Origin: Bosea beijingensis | Lineage (GTDB): Bacteria; Pseudomonadota; Alphaproteobacteria; Rhizobiales; Beijerinckiaceae | Assembly: GCF_030758975.1 (NCBI RefSeq) | Contig: NZ_CP132359.1 | Coordinates: forward strand, 5,536,177 to 5,543,199 | DNA: 7,023 nt | Direction: 5' to 3' | Shown: positions 1 to 5,917 of the stretch, in pieces | Layout: the number at the start of each line of letters is the position of its first letter | How positions within the stretch are numbered: the first letter of the stretch is position 1 | Notes under the pieces: generated by a model | Told to the model about the DNA's origin: nothing | The model's input: only the letters and a program-made list of their open reading frames with translations | Databases searched by the model: none | Position numbers and translations under genes: made by a program

Positions 1-393
1 GCCGAGATCCAGGCCTGAATCCTGCTTCCAGGCGGCGATCACGCCGGCGGGCACCGCGACGCAGCTCGCCAGCAGGACCGCGACCAGCACGATCTGGGCC
101 GAGACCCAGAAGCGCTGCAGGATCAGCGGCAGCACCGCCTGCTGCGACGAGATCGACTGGCCGAAATCGCCGGTCACGACATTGCCGATCCAGATGCCGA
201 ACTGAACCGGCAGAGACTGGTCGAGACCGAGCCGGGCCCTGAGATCGGCCAGGCTCGCCGGCGTCGCCAGATCGCCCAGCATCAACTGGGCCGGATCGCC
301 CGGGATCAGACGGATCAGGACGAATACCGACACCGCAACAATCAGCAGCGTCGGCAAAGCCATCCCAATCCGCGTCAGCGCAAATCGAAACAT
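1..393 (-). CDS. ABC transporter permease, DppB/OppB (GsiC) type, N-terminal part
   Basis: This is the inner-membrane permease subunit of a peptide/nickel-type ABC importer. It would pair with a second permease, two ATPases and a periplasmic binding protein, all outside the window. The 131 visible residues start with MFRFALTRIGMALPTLL, which runs into a first membrane helix at about residues 9-28. The family signature RLIPGDPA follows at about 27-35, then an RLGLDQSLPVQF stretch and the GDFGQSI motif. A second helix (IVLVAVLLASCVAVPAGVIAAW) precedes the window edge. Family members are about 310-330 residues long, so roughly 40% is seen. The ATG at 391-393 is supported by a good Shine-Dalgarno (GGGAGG on the minus strand, 401-406) seven bases upstream. 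The frame is open to base 1. The sequence upstream of the Shine-Dalgarno appears to belong to another locus. Confidence 0.92.
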   Translation of the reverse strand, partial: MFRFALTRIGMALPTLLIVAVSVFVLIRLIPGDPAQLMLGDLATPASLADLRARLGLDQSLPVQFGIWIGNVVTGDFGQSISSQQAVLPLILQRFWVSAQIVLVAVLLASCVAVPAGVIAAWKQDSGLDLG

Positions 394-443
394 CAAAGGC
401 CCTCCCAAGCCTCAGCCAGCTTCTGTCCTGGAAGGTCGGCGGC

Positions 444-2891
444 ATGGATTGCGCGAGCTGCGCGGCGAAGATTCGCGGCGCGGTGGAGCGCCTGCCCGGC
501 GTGAGCGACGTCAAGGTTTCGGTTATGTCGGAGACGCTGACGCTGTCTTTGGATTCCCGCCGGACTGCCCCCGAGCTGGTCGAGAAGAGGGTCCAGGGGC
601 TCGGGTACACGACCAGCTCGCTTGCCACTGCGTCCCCTCAGAAGCCGGCAGCCAAGCAGGACGATTGCGGCTGCGGGCATGACCACGCGCATAGCGGGCA
701 TGCGCATGATCACAAGCACGATCATCACAAGCACGAGCATGGCGACCACAAGCACGAGCACGGCGACGGCTGCTCGGGTCATGAGCACGATCACGATCAT
801 GCCCATGGACACGATCACGACCATGCCGGCCACGATCACAAGCATGAACATGGTCACGACCACGCCGGTCATGATCACAAGCACGATCACGGCCACGATC
901 ATTCCGGGCATTCCCATGGCTCGAAGGCTACCGGCGCCGCCGCTGCGAAGGAGAAGGATCACGGCCACGGCCTTCCCGGCCATGTCCATGAGCCCACGCC
1001 CGAGGGCGCGAGCTGGTACCAGACCGGCAAGGGCCGGCTCGTCATCGCGACGGGCCTGTTCCTCGCGGCCTCCTATTCCGCCGGCCTGATCTGGCCCGGC
1101 ATCAGTTACTGGGCCTTCATCCTGGCCTGCGTGGTCGGCGTCGCTCCCGTGGCGAAGCGCGCCTTCGCGGCGGCCCGCGCCGGCATTCCCTTCACGATCG
1201 AGATGCTGATGACGATCGCCGCCATCGGCGCGCTCTTCATCGGCGCGGCCGAGGAAGCGGCGCTGGTGGTCTTCCTGTTTGCGGTCGGCGAAGTGCTCGA
1301 GGGCGTCGCGGCGGACCGCGCCCGCGCCTCGATCCGCGCGCTCGGCGATCTCGTGCCCAAGACCGCGATCGTCGAGGAGAACGGCACGACCCGCCAGGTC
1401 GATGCCGTCAGCCTCAGGATCGGCCAGACCGTGCTGGTCCGGCCGGGCGACCGCATCCCGGCCGATGGCGAGATCACCGACGGCACCTCCGGCATCGACG
1501 AGAGCCCGGTCACCGGTGAATCGATGCCGAAGACCAAGGGCGTCGGCGAGCCCGTCTATGCCGGCTCGGTCAATCGCGAGGCGGCCCTGCGCGTGCGCGT
1601 CGACAAGGCGGCCGAGGACAACACCATCGCCCGCATCATCCGCCTGGTCGAGGAGGCGCAGGAAGCCCGCGCGCCGACCGAGCGCTTCATCGACCGGTTC
1701 TCGCGCTGGTACATGCCGGCGATCGTCGGGCTCGCCGTGCTGGTCGCGCTGGTGCCCCCGCTCCTGCTCGGCGCCGAATGGTCGGTCTGGATCTACCGGG
1801 CGCTGGCGCTGCTGCTGATCGGCTGCCCGTGCGCGCTCGTCATCTCGGTTCCGGCATCGATCGCGGCCGCGCTCTCCACAGGCGCCCGCCAGGGCCTGCT
1901 GATGAAGGGCGGCGTCGTCATCGAAGCTGCCGCCAAGACCGGCGTGGTCGCGTTCGACAAGACCGGCACTCTGACCGCCGGTACGCCGCGCGTAACCGAG
2001 GTCGTCTCGCTCGGCCAGGATGAGCGCCGAGTGGTGGAACTCGCCGCCTCCGTGGAAACCGGATCGAGCCATCCCCTGGCTCAGGCCATCCTGGACCGTG
2101 CGGAATCGCACTCCATCACGGTTCGGCCGGCGCAGAATGCATCAGCGATCGCTGGCCAGGGCGTCACCGGGTCCCTCGACGGCATATCCATTTTTGTCGG
2201 GGCGCCGCGGCATGCCGTTTCGCGGGCGACGTTCAGCCCGGAAGCCAAGGCCAGCGTCGAGCGGCTCGAATCTGACGGCAAGACGGTTGCCGCCGTCATC
2301 GCCGATGGCGCCCTCGCCGGCCTCATCGCCTTGCGCGACGAACCCCGGGCCGATGCTTCCGAGGCAGTGGCCGAGCTGAAGGCAATGGGGATCCGGTCGG
2401 TCATGCTGACGGGTGACAATGCCCGCACCGGCGCCGCCATCGCTGCCGGCCTCGGCATGGAGCACAAGGCCGAGCTGATGCCGGACGACAAGGTCGCGGC
2501 GATCAAGGCCTTCTCCGGCGAGACTTCGGTGATGATGGTCGGCGACGGCATCAACGACGCTCCCGCCCTCGCCGCAGCCAGTGTCGGCATCGCCATGGGA
2601 TCAGGAACGGACGTTGCTCTCGAGACCGCCGATGGAGCCGTGCTCAAGAGCCGCGTTCGGGATATCGCGGCCATGATCCGCCTCGCGCGTGCAACGATGG
2701 GCAACATCCGGACACGGCAAGACCACGGTCGACGGCAAGCTGAAATTCGCCGAGGCCGACATGCACAAGGGCGAGACCCCCATGATCGTGGCCGGCGCCT
2801 ATACCAACTCGGTCAAGGGCACGAAGGAGACGGCGCTCTACGACATCGACAGCAAGATCGGCGGCCTAATCAAGCAGGCGCCGCCCAATGA
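444..2891 (+). CDS. zntA: Zn/Cd/Pb-exporting P1B-type ATPase, truncated at both ends and run on into foreign sequence
   Basis: This inner-membrane heavy-metal efflux pump carries an N-terminal HMA domain with CxxC at residues 3-6. A very His-rich linker follows at 79-158 (about 36 His). Membrane helices lie at about 195-215, 220-240, 250-290 and 415-480. Motifs seen are TGES (357-360), the metal-site CPC (461-463), phosphorylation site DKTGT (505-509), the HP dipeptide (543-544), TGDN (656-659) and GDGIND (700-705). CPC with this layout is typical of the ZntA/CadA (P1B-2) group. The protein is homologous only to about residue 756 (MGNIR). Residues 757-815 are an Arg-rich out-of-frame reading of DUF4394 DNA, so the last two helices, with the family's conserved Lys and Asp (DxG) metal ligands, are missing. 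At the 5' end, in-frame LSWKVGG (the first HMA strand) precedes ATG 444, but no start codon lies upstream. GGAAGG at 430-435 could serve ATG 444. Probably non-functional as written. Confidence 0.9.
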   Translation: MDCASCAAKIRGAVERLPGVSDVKVSVMSETLTLSLDSRRTAPELVEKRVQGLGYTTSSLATASPQKPAAKQDDCGCGHDHAHSGHAHDHKHDHHKHEHGDHKHEHGDGCSGHEHDHDHAHGHDHDHAGHDHKHEHGHDHAGHDHKHDHGHDHSGHSHGSKATGAAAAKEKDHGHGLPGHVHEPTPEGASWYQTGKGRLVIATGLFLAASYSAGLIWPGISYWAFILACVVGVAPVAKRAFAAARAGIPFTIEMLMTIAAIGALFIGAAEEAALVVFLFAVGEVLEGVAADRARASIRALGDLVPKTAIVEENGTTRQVDAVSLRIGQTVLVRPGDRIPADGEITDGTSGIDESPVTGESMPKTKGVGEPVYAGSVNREAALRVRVDKAAEDNTIARIIRLVEEAQEARAPTERFIDRFSRWYMPAIVGLAVLVALVPPLLLGAEWSVWIYRALALLLIGCPCALVISVPASIAAALSTGARQGLLMKGGVVIEAAAKTGVVAFDKTGTLTAGTPRVTEVVSLGQDERRVVELAASVETGSSHPLAQAILDRAESHSITVRPAQNASAIAGQGVTGSLDGISIFVGAPRHAVSRATFSPEAKASVERLESDGKTVAAVIADGALAGLIALRDEPRADASEAVAELKAMGIRSVMLTGDNARTGAAIAAGLGMEHKAELMPDDKVAAIKAFSGETSVMMVGDGINDAPALAAASVGIAMGSGTDVALETADGAVLKSRVRDIAAMIRLARATMGNIRTRQDHGRRQAEIRRGRHAQGRDPHDRGRRLYQLGQGHEGDGALRHRQQDRRPNQAGAAQ
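825..920 (+). repeat. 39-bp tandem repeat encoding a His-rich metal-binding linker
   Basis: Inside the ATPase gene, two adjacent 39-base units (825-863 and 864-902) encode near-identical 13-residue units, AGHDHKHEHGHDH and AGHDHKHDHGHDH. A third, partial unit starts at 903 (SGHSHG). Most differences between units are synonymous cat/cac swaps. The wider 678-920 stretch is built from the same His-Asp/Glu/Lys alternation. Such linkers bind Zn or Cd in other P1B-ATPases; binding here is inferred. Length variation by repeat slippage is likely between strains. Confidence 0.8.
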
Positions 2892-3105
2892 CGGCGTCCT
2901 CGGCGCGGTCGGCAAGCTCGGAATCACTCCGAAGGCGATCGCGTTCGACATCGAAGCGGCGGCCGATGGCACCAACACCGGCTGGCTCCTGGCTGACGGC
3001 GCGTTGCACAAGGTCGATCTCGCGACCGGAAAGGCGACTGCGCTGGGTAAGGTCACGGGTCTCGCTACTGCTGCCAGGGATATCGCGGTCCTTCCTGTGA
3101 TGTAG
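2710..3105 (+). pseudogene. DUF4394 domain protein, C-terminal fragment
   Basis: The reading frame ending with TAG at 3103-3105 gives about 130 residues that look like the C-terminal half of a DUF4394 protein. These are usually exported beta-propeller-like proteins of unknown function. Recognisable stretches are KTTVDGKLKFAE, AGAYTNSVKGTKETALYDID, QAPPNDGVL and the closing VDLATGKATALGKV. The signal peptide and N-terminal half are absent. The homologous part begins about 2713-2716, immediately after the ATPase sequence stops. An ATG at 2689 would give a 138-residue frame, but its first residues come from ATPase DNA read in another frame. A terminator-like hairpin follows 15 bases after the stop, so the 3' end looks native. 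No function can be assigned. Confidence 0.78.
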
Positions 3106-3120
3106 GCTCGCGTTGGGCTA

Positions 3121-3149
3121 TGGGACGCTCGCCATCGGTGAGCGTCCCA
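3121..3149 (+). terminator. Terminator-like hairpin after the DUF4394 fragment
   Basis: A perfect 10-bp stem (TGGGACGCTC at 3121-3130 with GAGCGTCCCA at 3140-3149) encloses a 9-base loop. It sits 15 bases after the DUF4394 stop and before the convergent SulP fragment. No clear T-tract follows, so the strength is uncertain; it could act in either direction. The remaining bases to 3309 hold only a small GC hairpin (3219-3234) and no recognisable gene. Confidence 0.65.
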
Positions 3150-3309
3150 ATCGGATATTGCGAACGTTCGTGCTGATCATCTGCCCGCTTCCAGGCAAGG
3201 CGCCAAAATCGGCTTCTGGCGCTGCCCGCAGCGCAGTGCGCGTTTGGCTCATCTCGCCTTAACCGACGTGCTTCGCTTCTTCCGGAATGTCTCCAACCGA
3301 CGAACGCGA

Positions 3310-3585
3310 TCAGTATTCTGAGAACCCCAGTCGTTCCTTATCGTGAACGGTGAGGCGCTCAATGATCGTCGCGGTGACCTGGTTCATGCCCACGACCTCC
3401 ACGGGAACACCGTTTGTCCGGTAGCGGCCGACGATCTTGTCGAGAGCGGTTACTGCCGTCACGTCCCAGAAATGCGCTTGGCTGACGTCGATGCGCACGC
3501 TGGTCTCGCCTTGGGCGCCGAGATCGAAGGCCCCGATGAAGGCATCGGCCGAGGCGAAGAAGACCTGGACGGTGACGTGATAGCT
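3310..3585 (-). pseudogene. SulP-family anion transporter, C-terminal STAS domain fragment
   Basis: The minus strand encodes about 91 residues ending in TGA (3310-3312) that match the cytoplasmic STAS domain at the C-terminus of SulP sulfate/bicarbonate permeases. It has VFFASADAFIGAFD, the RIDVSQAHFWDVTAVTALDK core and VEVVGMNQVTATIIERLTVHDK. The whole membrane domain (about 400 residues) is missing. Going upstream, similarity ends at SYHVTVQ (about 3585), and the same frame hits a stop at 3598-3600 inside dehalogenase DNA. The only start left is a GTG at 3496-3498, which would cut through the STAS fold. A functional product is not expected. The 3' end looks native. Confidence 0.82.
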
Positions 3586-3860
3586 TACCGGGCGGGCCTA
3601 ACCGTCGACGTCGAGCACGATCGCGGGGACCTCGCCGATGGGCGCAAGCTTCAGTGTCCGCTCCTGTTCTCTGGTCGGAGCGAGATGATCTGCCGGACCT
3701 TTATGGCGATGTCGTCGCGGTCTGGAAGCGATGGACCGACGACATTCGCGGCGCATCGATCCCAAGCGAACACCATATGGCGGAGGAAGCCGCCGAGGCG
3801 CTGGCTCATGCTCTCGATACGTTTTTTGGTCCGTCGACGGAGTCGGTAGGTCGGGTGTGA
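3586..3860 (+). pseudogene. Haloacetate dehalogenase-like alpha/beta hydrolase, C-terminal fragment with a frameshift
   Basis: The sequence resembles the last third of fluoroacetate/haloacetate dehalogenases, cytosolic alpha/beta hydrolases that remove halide from haloacetates. It starts as YRAGLTVDVEHDRGDLADGR and KLQCPLL in one frame (3586-3666). It continues as VLWSERDDLPDLYGDVVAVWKRW and ends with IPSEHHMAEEAAEAL in the next frame (from 3666). The expected text is CPLLVLWSE, so one base, probably a g after 3666, is missing. The His-His pair in SEHHMAEE lies where the family's catalytic His is found (GHFxxEE). The nucleophilic Asp and the cap domain are absent because everything upstream is foreign. 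The stop TGA at 3858-3860 directly abuts the stop of the convergent peptidase fragment. Substrate is inferred from family likeness only. Confidence 0.78.
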
Positions 3861-4450
3861 CTATCCCAGGAATCGCCGGGCGATCTCCCGCAGGAATCGC
3901 GGCAGCTCCTCGAAGGCATAGGGCGCGTAAACGCGTTCCAGCCTTTGATGAAACTCACGTCCCCATGGCCCGATGTTGACGACAGGAAACACAAGCGCAT
4001 CCGCACCCGCCCGGTCGACGAGTGAAGCGATCGGGGTGTTGGCCGCGATCAGGTCTCGTTCGGCTTCCGGCGGCCGGTGACCGAGGAAGCTCATATCCGA
4101 GATGCCGGTGAAATACTCGCGGTACTTGATCGGCGGACGCCCCGTCTCCTCCTGAGCCCGGCGTGCCGCTTCGATCGCGGCGGCAAAACCAGCATGGTCG
4201 TCCACTCTCGCCAGATGGGTGGCGGGATACACGAGGCTGCTGAGCCCGTAGACGATGGCAGGGCCAACCAAGCCGGCTTCCGTGACCATCGCACTGACGA
4301 CCGCGCGCGTCTGCGCCAAGGGATCGTCTGAATCCAGCCAGGCAGTCTCGATAGCGCGAACCCTGGCCAAGGCGTCGAGACCGCCGACACGCTCGACACG
4401 TTCCAGTAGATCCGCCGCCGAAATGACTGCGGCACTGGGGGCGGCTGAAC
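3861..4450 (-). pseudogene. RocB-like M20-family peptidase, C-terminal fragment
   Basis: The minus-strand frame ending with TAG at 3861-3863 gives about 195 residues resembling the C-terminal third of RocB-type M20 proteins (usually about 550 residues; linked to arginine utilisation in Bacillus, role here unknown). Typical stretches are IVYGLSSLVYPATHLA, YFTGISDMSFLGHRPPE, VFPVVNIGPWGREFHQRLERVYAPYAFEELP split by short variable parts, and a final REIARRFLG. The N-terminal metal-binding half of the catalytic domain is missing. The frame stays open upstream through SAADLLERVERVGG and then runs into arsR DNA at about 4450. A TTG at 4368-4370 is the most upstream start I found within clearly matching sequence, and it has no convincing ribosome site. 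I regard it as a broken gene. Identification as RocB-like is by motif recall. Confidence 0.72.
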
Positions 4451-4519
4451 CCGATAGACCTCGAGACGCGTCTGGTTGCCGAGCGCCTCAAGCTGCGCCG
4501 CTGCTGTTTCGATATCCAT
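4451..4519 (-). pseudogene. arsR: ArsR-family transcriptional regulator, first 23 codons only
   Basis: From the ATG at 4517-4519 the minus strand reads MDIETAAAQLEALGNQTR and then LEVYR, the standard opening helix of ArsR/SmtB repressors (ALGNxTRLxIYRxL). After R23 the expected LLVRAG continuation is replaced by VQPPPVPQS, which is out-of-frame peptidase DNA. The winged-helix recognition helix and any metal or metalloid-binding cysteines are therefore missing, and the product cannot repress. It lies 60 bases downstream of acr3 on the same strand and has its own promoter-like region with inverted repeats. No ribosome-binding site is obvious before the ATG, so a leaderless message is possible. 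Confidence 0.78.
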
Positions 4520-4568
4520 GGAAATAGAAATTCCATACCGTCAGTGGACGGTCAAGCGCTATTTCCAT
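4518..4568 (-). promoter_or_regulatory. Candidate arsR promoter with nested inverted repeats (operator)
   Basis: A perfect 10-bp inverted repeat, ATGGAAATAG at 4518-4527 and CTATTTCCAT at 4559-4568, flanks a TTGACC -35-like element (minus strand, 4550-4555). A second, tighter dyad ATGGAA-N7-TTCCAT lies at 4518-4536 and overlaps the arsR start codon. A weak -10-like AT-rich stretch (GAATTT on the minus strand, 4528-4533) sits 16 bases from the -35. Self-regulation through such dyads is usual for ArsR proteins; its use here is inference. The local AT content stands out against the GC-rich surroundings. Confidence 0.55.
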
Positions 4569-4578
4569 GATCATCGAA

Positions 4579-5631
4579 TTATTCTGCGGCTTGAACCTTC
4601 CGAACGCCGTCACCACGCTCGTACCAGCCCTTCGACCGGTTCACGATCCAGACGACGGTCAGCATGAGCGGGACCTCGATCAGCACGCCGACGACGGTCG
4701 CGAGCGCCGCCCCTGAATGGAAGCCGAACAGGCTTATCGCCGCGGCGACAGCGAGCTCGAAGAAGTTCGAGGCACCGATCAGAGCGGATGGTCCCGCCAC
4801 GCAGTGCTGCTCGCCCGCGATACGGTTCAGGACGTAGGCCAGCCCGGCATTGAGGTAGACCTGAATCAGGATCGGAACCGCCAGCAGCGCTATGATCATC
4901 GGCTGCGCGAGGATCTGCTCCCCCTGAAAGCCGAACAGGAGAACGAGCGTCGCCAGCAACGCGACGAGCGAGGCAGGCCCCAGCCTCGCGAGCAGGCGGT
5001 CGAGCGCAGCCTGGCCGCCGCGCGCCAGCACGCGGCTGCGGATGACCTGGGCGACGATCACCGGGATGACGATGTAGAGCGCGACCGAGAGAACCAGCGT
5101 GCCCCAGGGCACGGTGATCGCCGACAGGCCCAGCAGCAGCCCGACGATCGGGGCGAAGGCGATGATCATGATCGCGTCGTTCAGCGCGACCTGGCTCAAC
5201 GTGAAATGCGGCTCACCCTTAGTCAGGTTCGACCAGACGAAGACCATCGCGGTGCAGGGCGCCGCCGCGAGGATGATCAGGCCCGCGATGTAGCTATCGA
5301 TCTGCTCGGCGGGCAGCCACGGCCGGAACAACCAGGTGATGAAGATCCAGCCCAGCGCCGCCATCGAGAACGGCTTCACCGCCCAGTTGATGAACAGCGT
5401 GACGCCGATTCCGCGCCAGTGCTTCCCGACCTGGTCCAACGCGGCGAAGTCGATCTTCAGCAGCATCGGGATGACCATCAACCAGATCAGCACCGCGACG
5501 GGCAGGTTGACCTTGGCGATCTCGGCTGCGCCGACGGCCTGGAAAGCGCCCGGCATGAAATGGCCCAGCGCAATGCCGAGGACGATGCAAAGACCGACCC
5601 AGACGGTGAGATAACGTTCGAAAGTGGACAT
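4579..5631 (-). CDS. acr3: Acr3-family arsenite efflux transporter
   Basis: This 350-residue inner-membrane carrier exports arsenite (As(III)) and belongs to the BASS superfamily. About ten membrane helices are visible. The invariant Cys of helix 4 is C126 in LAAAPCTAMVFVWSNL, and the conserved Glu of helix 9 is E292 in ALIGASNFFELAVAAAIS; both are needed for transport in studied homologues. Length matches the family (about 340-360). I chose the ATG at 5629-5631 (MSTFERYLTVWVGL) because it begins at the family's usual start and lies 7 bases after the arsC stop; an upstream in-frame ATG at 5688 would overlap arsC. The tight spacing implies cotranscription and translational coupling with arsC. 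Stop is TAA at 4579-4581. It is one of only two complete genes here, and its operon partners on both sides are broken. Confidence 0.95.
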   Translation of the reverse strand: MSTFERYLTVWVGLCIVLGIALGHFMPGAFQAVGAAEIAKVNLPVAVLIWLMVIPMLLKIDFAALDQVGKHWRGIGVTLFINWAVKPFSMAALGWIFITWLFRPWLPAEQIDSYIAGLIILAAAPCTAMVFVWSNLTKGEPHFTLSQVALNDAIMIIAFAPIVGLLLGLSAITVPWGTLVLSVALYIVIPVIVAQVIRSRVLARGGQAALDRLLARLGPASLVALLATLVLLFGFQGEQILAQPMIIALLAVPILIQVYLNAGLAYVLNRIAGEQHCVAGPSALIGASNFFELAVAAAISLFGFHSGAALATVVGVLIEVPLMLTVVWIVNRSKGWYERGDGVRKVQAAE

Positions 5632-5638
5632 GATGATC

Positions 5639-5917
5639 TCAGGCGAGCGCTGCGGGCCGACCGGCCGTGTCGACGACGAGTTCGCCATCCTCCTTGTGAA
5701 ACTTGCCGCGTTGCGGCGGCAGGAGCGGCAGAACGGCTTCGGATGGGCGACAGAGTTTCACGCCCTCGGGGGAGACGACGAGCGGTCGGTTCATCAGGAT
5801 GGGGTGCGTCTCGATGGCATCGAGGAGAGCCTGGTCCGACAGGCTCGGATCGCCGAGGTCGAGTTCGGCGAAAGGCGTGCCCTTCTCGCGGAGGATTTCC
5901 CGGACGCTCATGCCGGC
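5639..5917 (-). pseudogene. arsC: Arsenate reductase ArsC (glutaredoxin-coupled type), lacking the N-terminus
   Basis: ArsC reduces arsenate to arsenite for export by Acr3. The retained 92 residues begin AGMSVREILREKGTPFAEL and include HPILMNRPLVV, VKLCRPSEAVL and the closing KFHKEDGELVVDTAGR. They carry the equivalents of all three arsenate-binding Arg of the plasmid R773 enzyme (in ILREK, NRP and CRPSE). The first roughly 48 residues, with the catalytic Cys of the CGTSR-type motif, are gone. Upstream of AG the frame reads WRPR and further antisense of the sigma gene, with no family likeness. An in-frame ATG at 5909-5911 exists (MSVREIL), but its product would lack the active-site Cys. Stop TGA is 5639-5641, just before acr3. 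Confidence 0.88.

Noticed and set aside
678..920. Possible CRISPR-like or other non-coding repeat array
   Set aside because: The periodicity comes from His-rich codons in an unbroken ATPase frame; there are no conserved repeats separated by unique spacers.
393..2111. A 572-codon minus-strand open frame opposite the ATPase
   Set aside because: It is an antisense shadow of the ATPase gene: low-complexity Arg/Asp/Gly and Met/Val runs mirror the sense codons, while the sense strand has every P-type ATPase motif.
3161..3170. CGAACGTTCG palindrome as a possible LexA site
   Set aside because: Alphaproteobacterial LexA sites use GTTC or GAAC direct repeats with 7-base spacing; this is an isolated 10-bp palindrome with no gene start nearby.
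3219..3234. GCGCTG-cccg-CAGCGC hairpin as a second terminator
   Set aside because: The stem is short, there is no T-tract and no gene end next to it; such hairpins are frequent by chance in GC-rich DNA.
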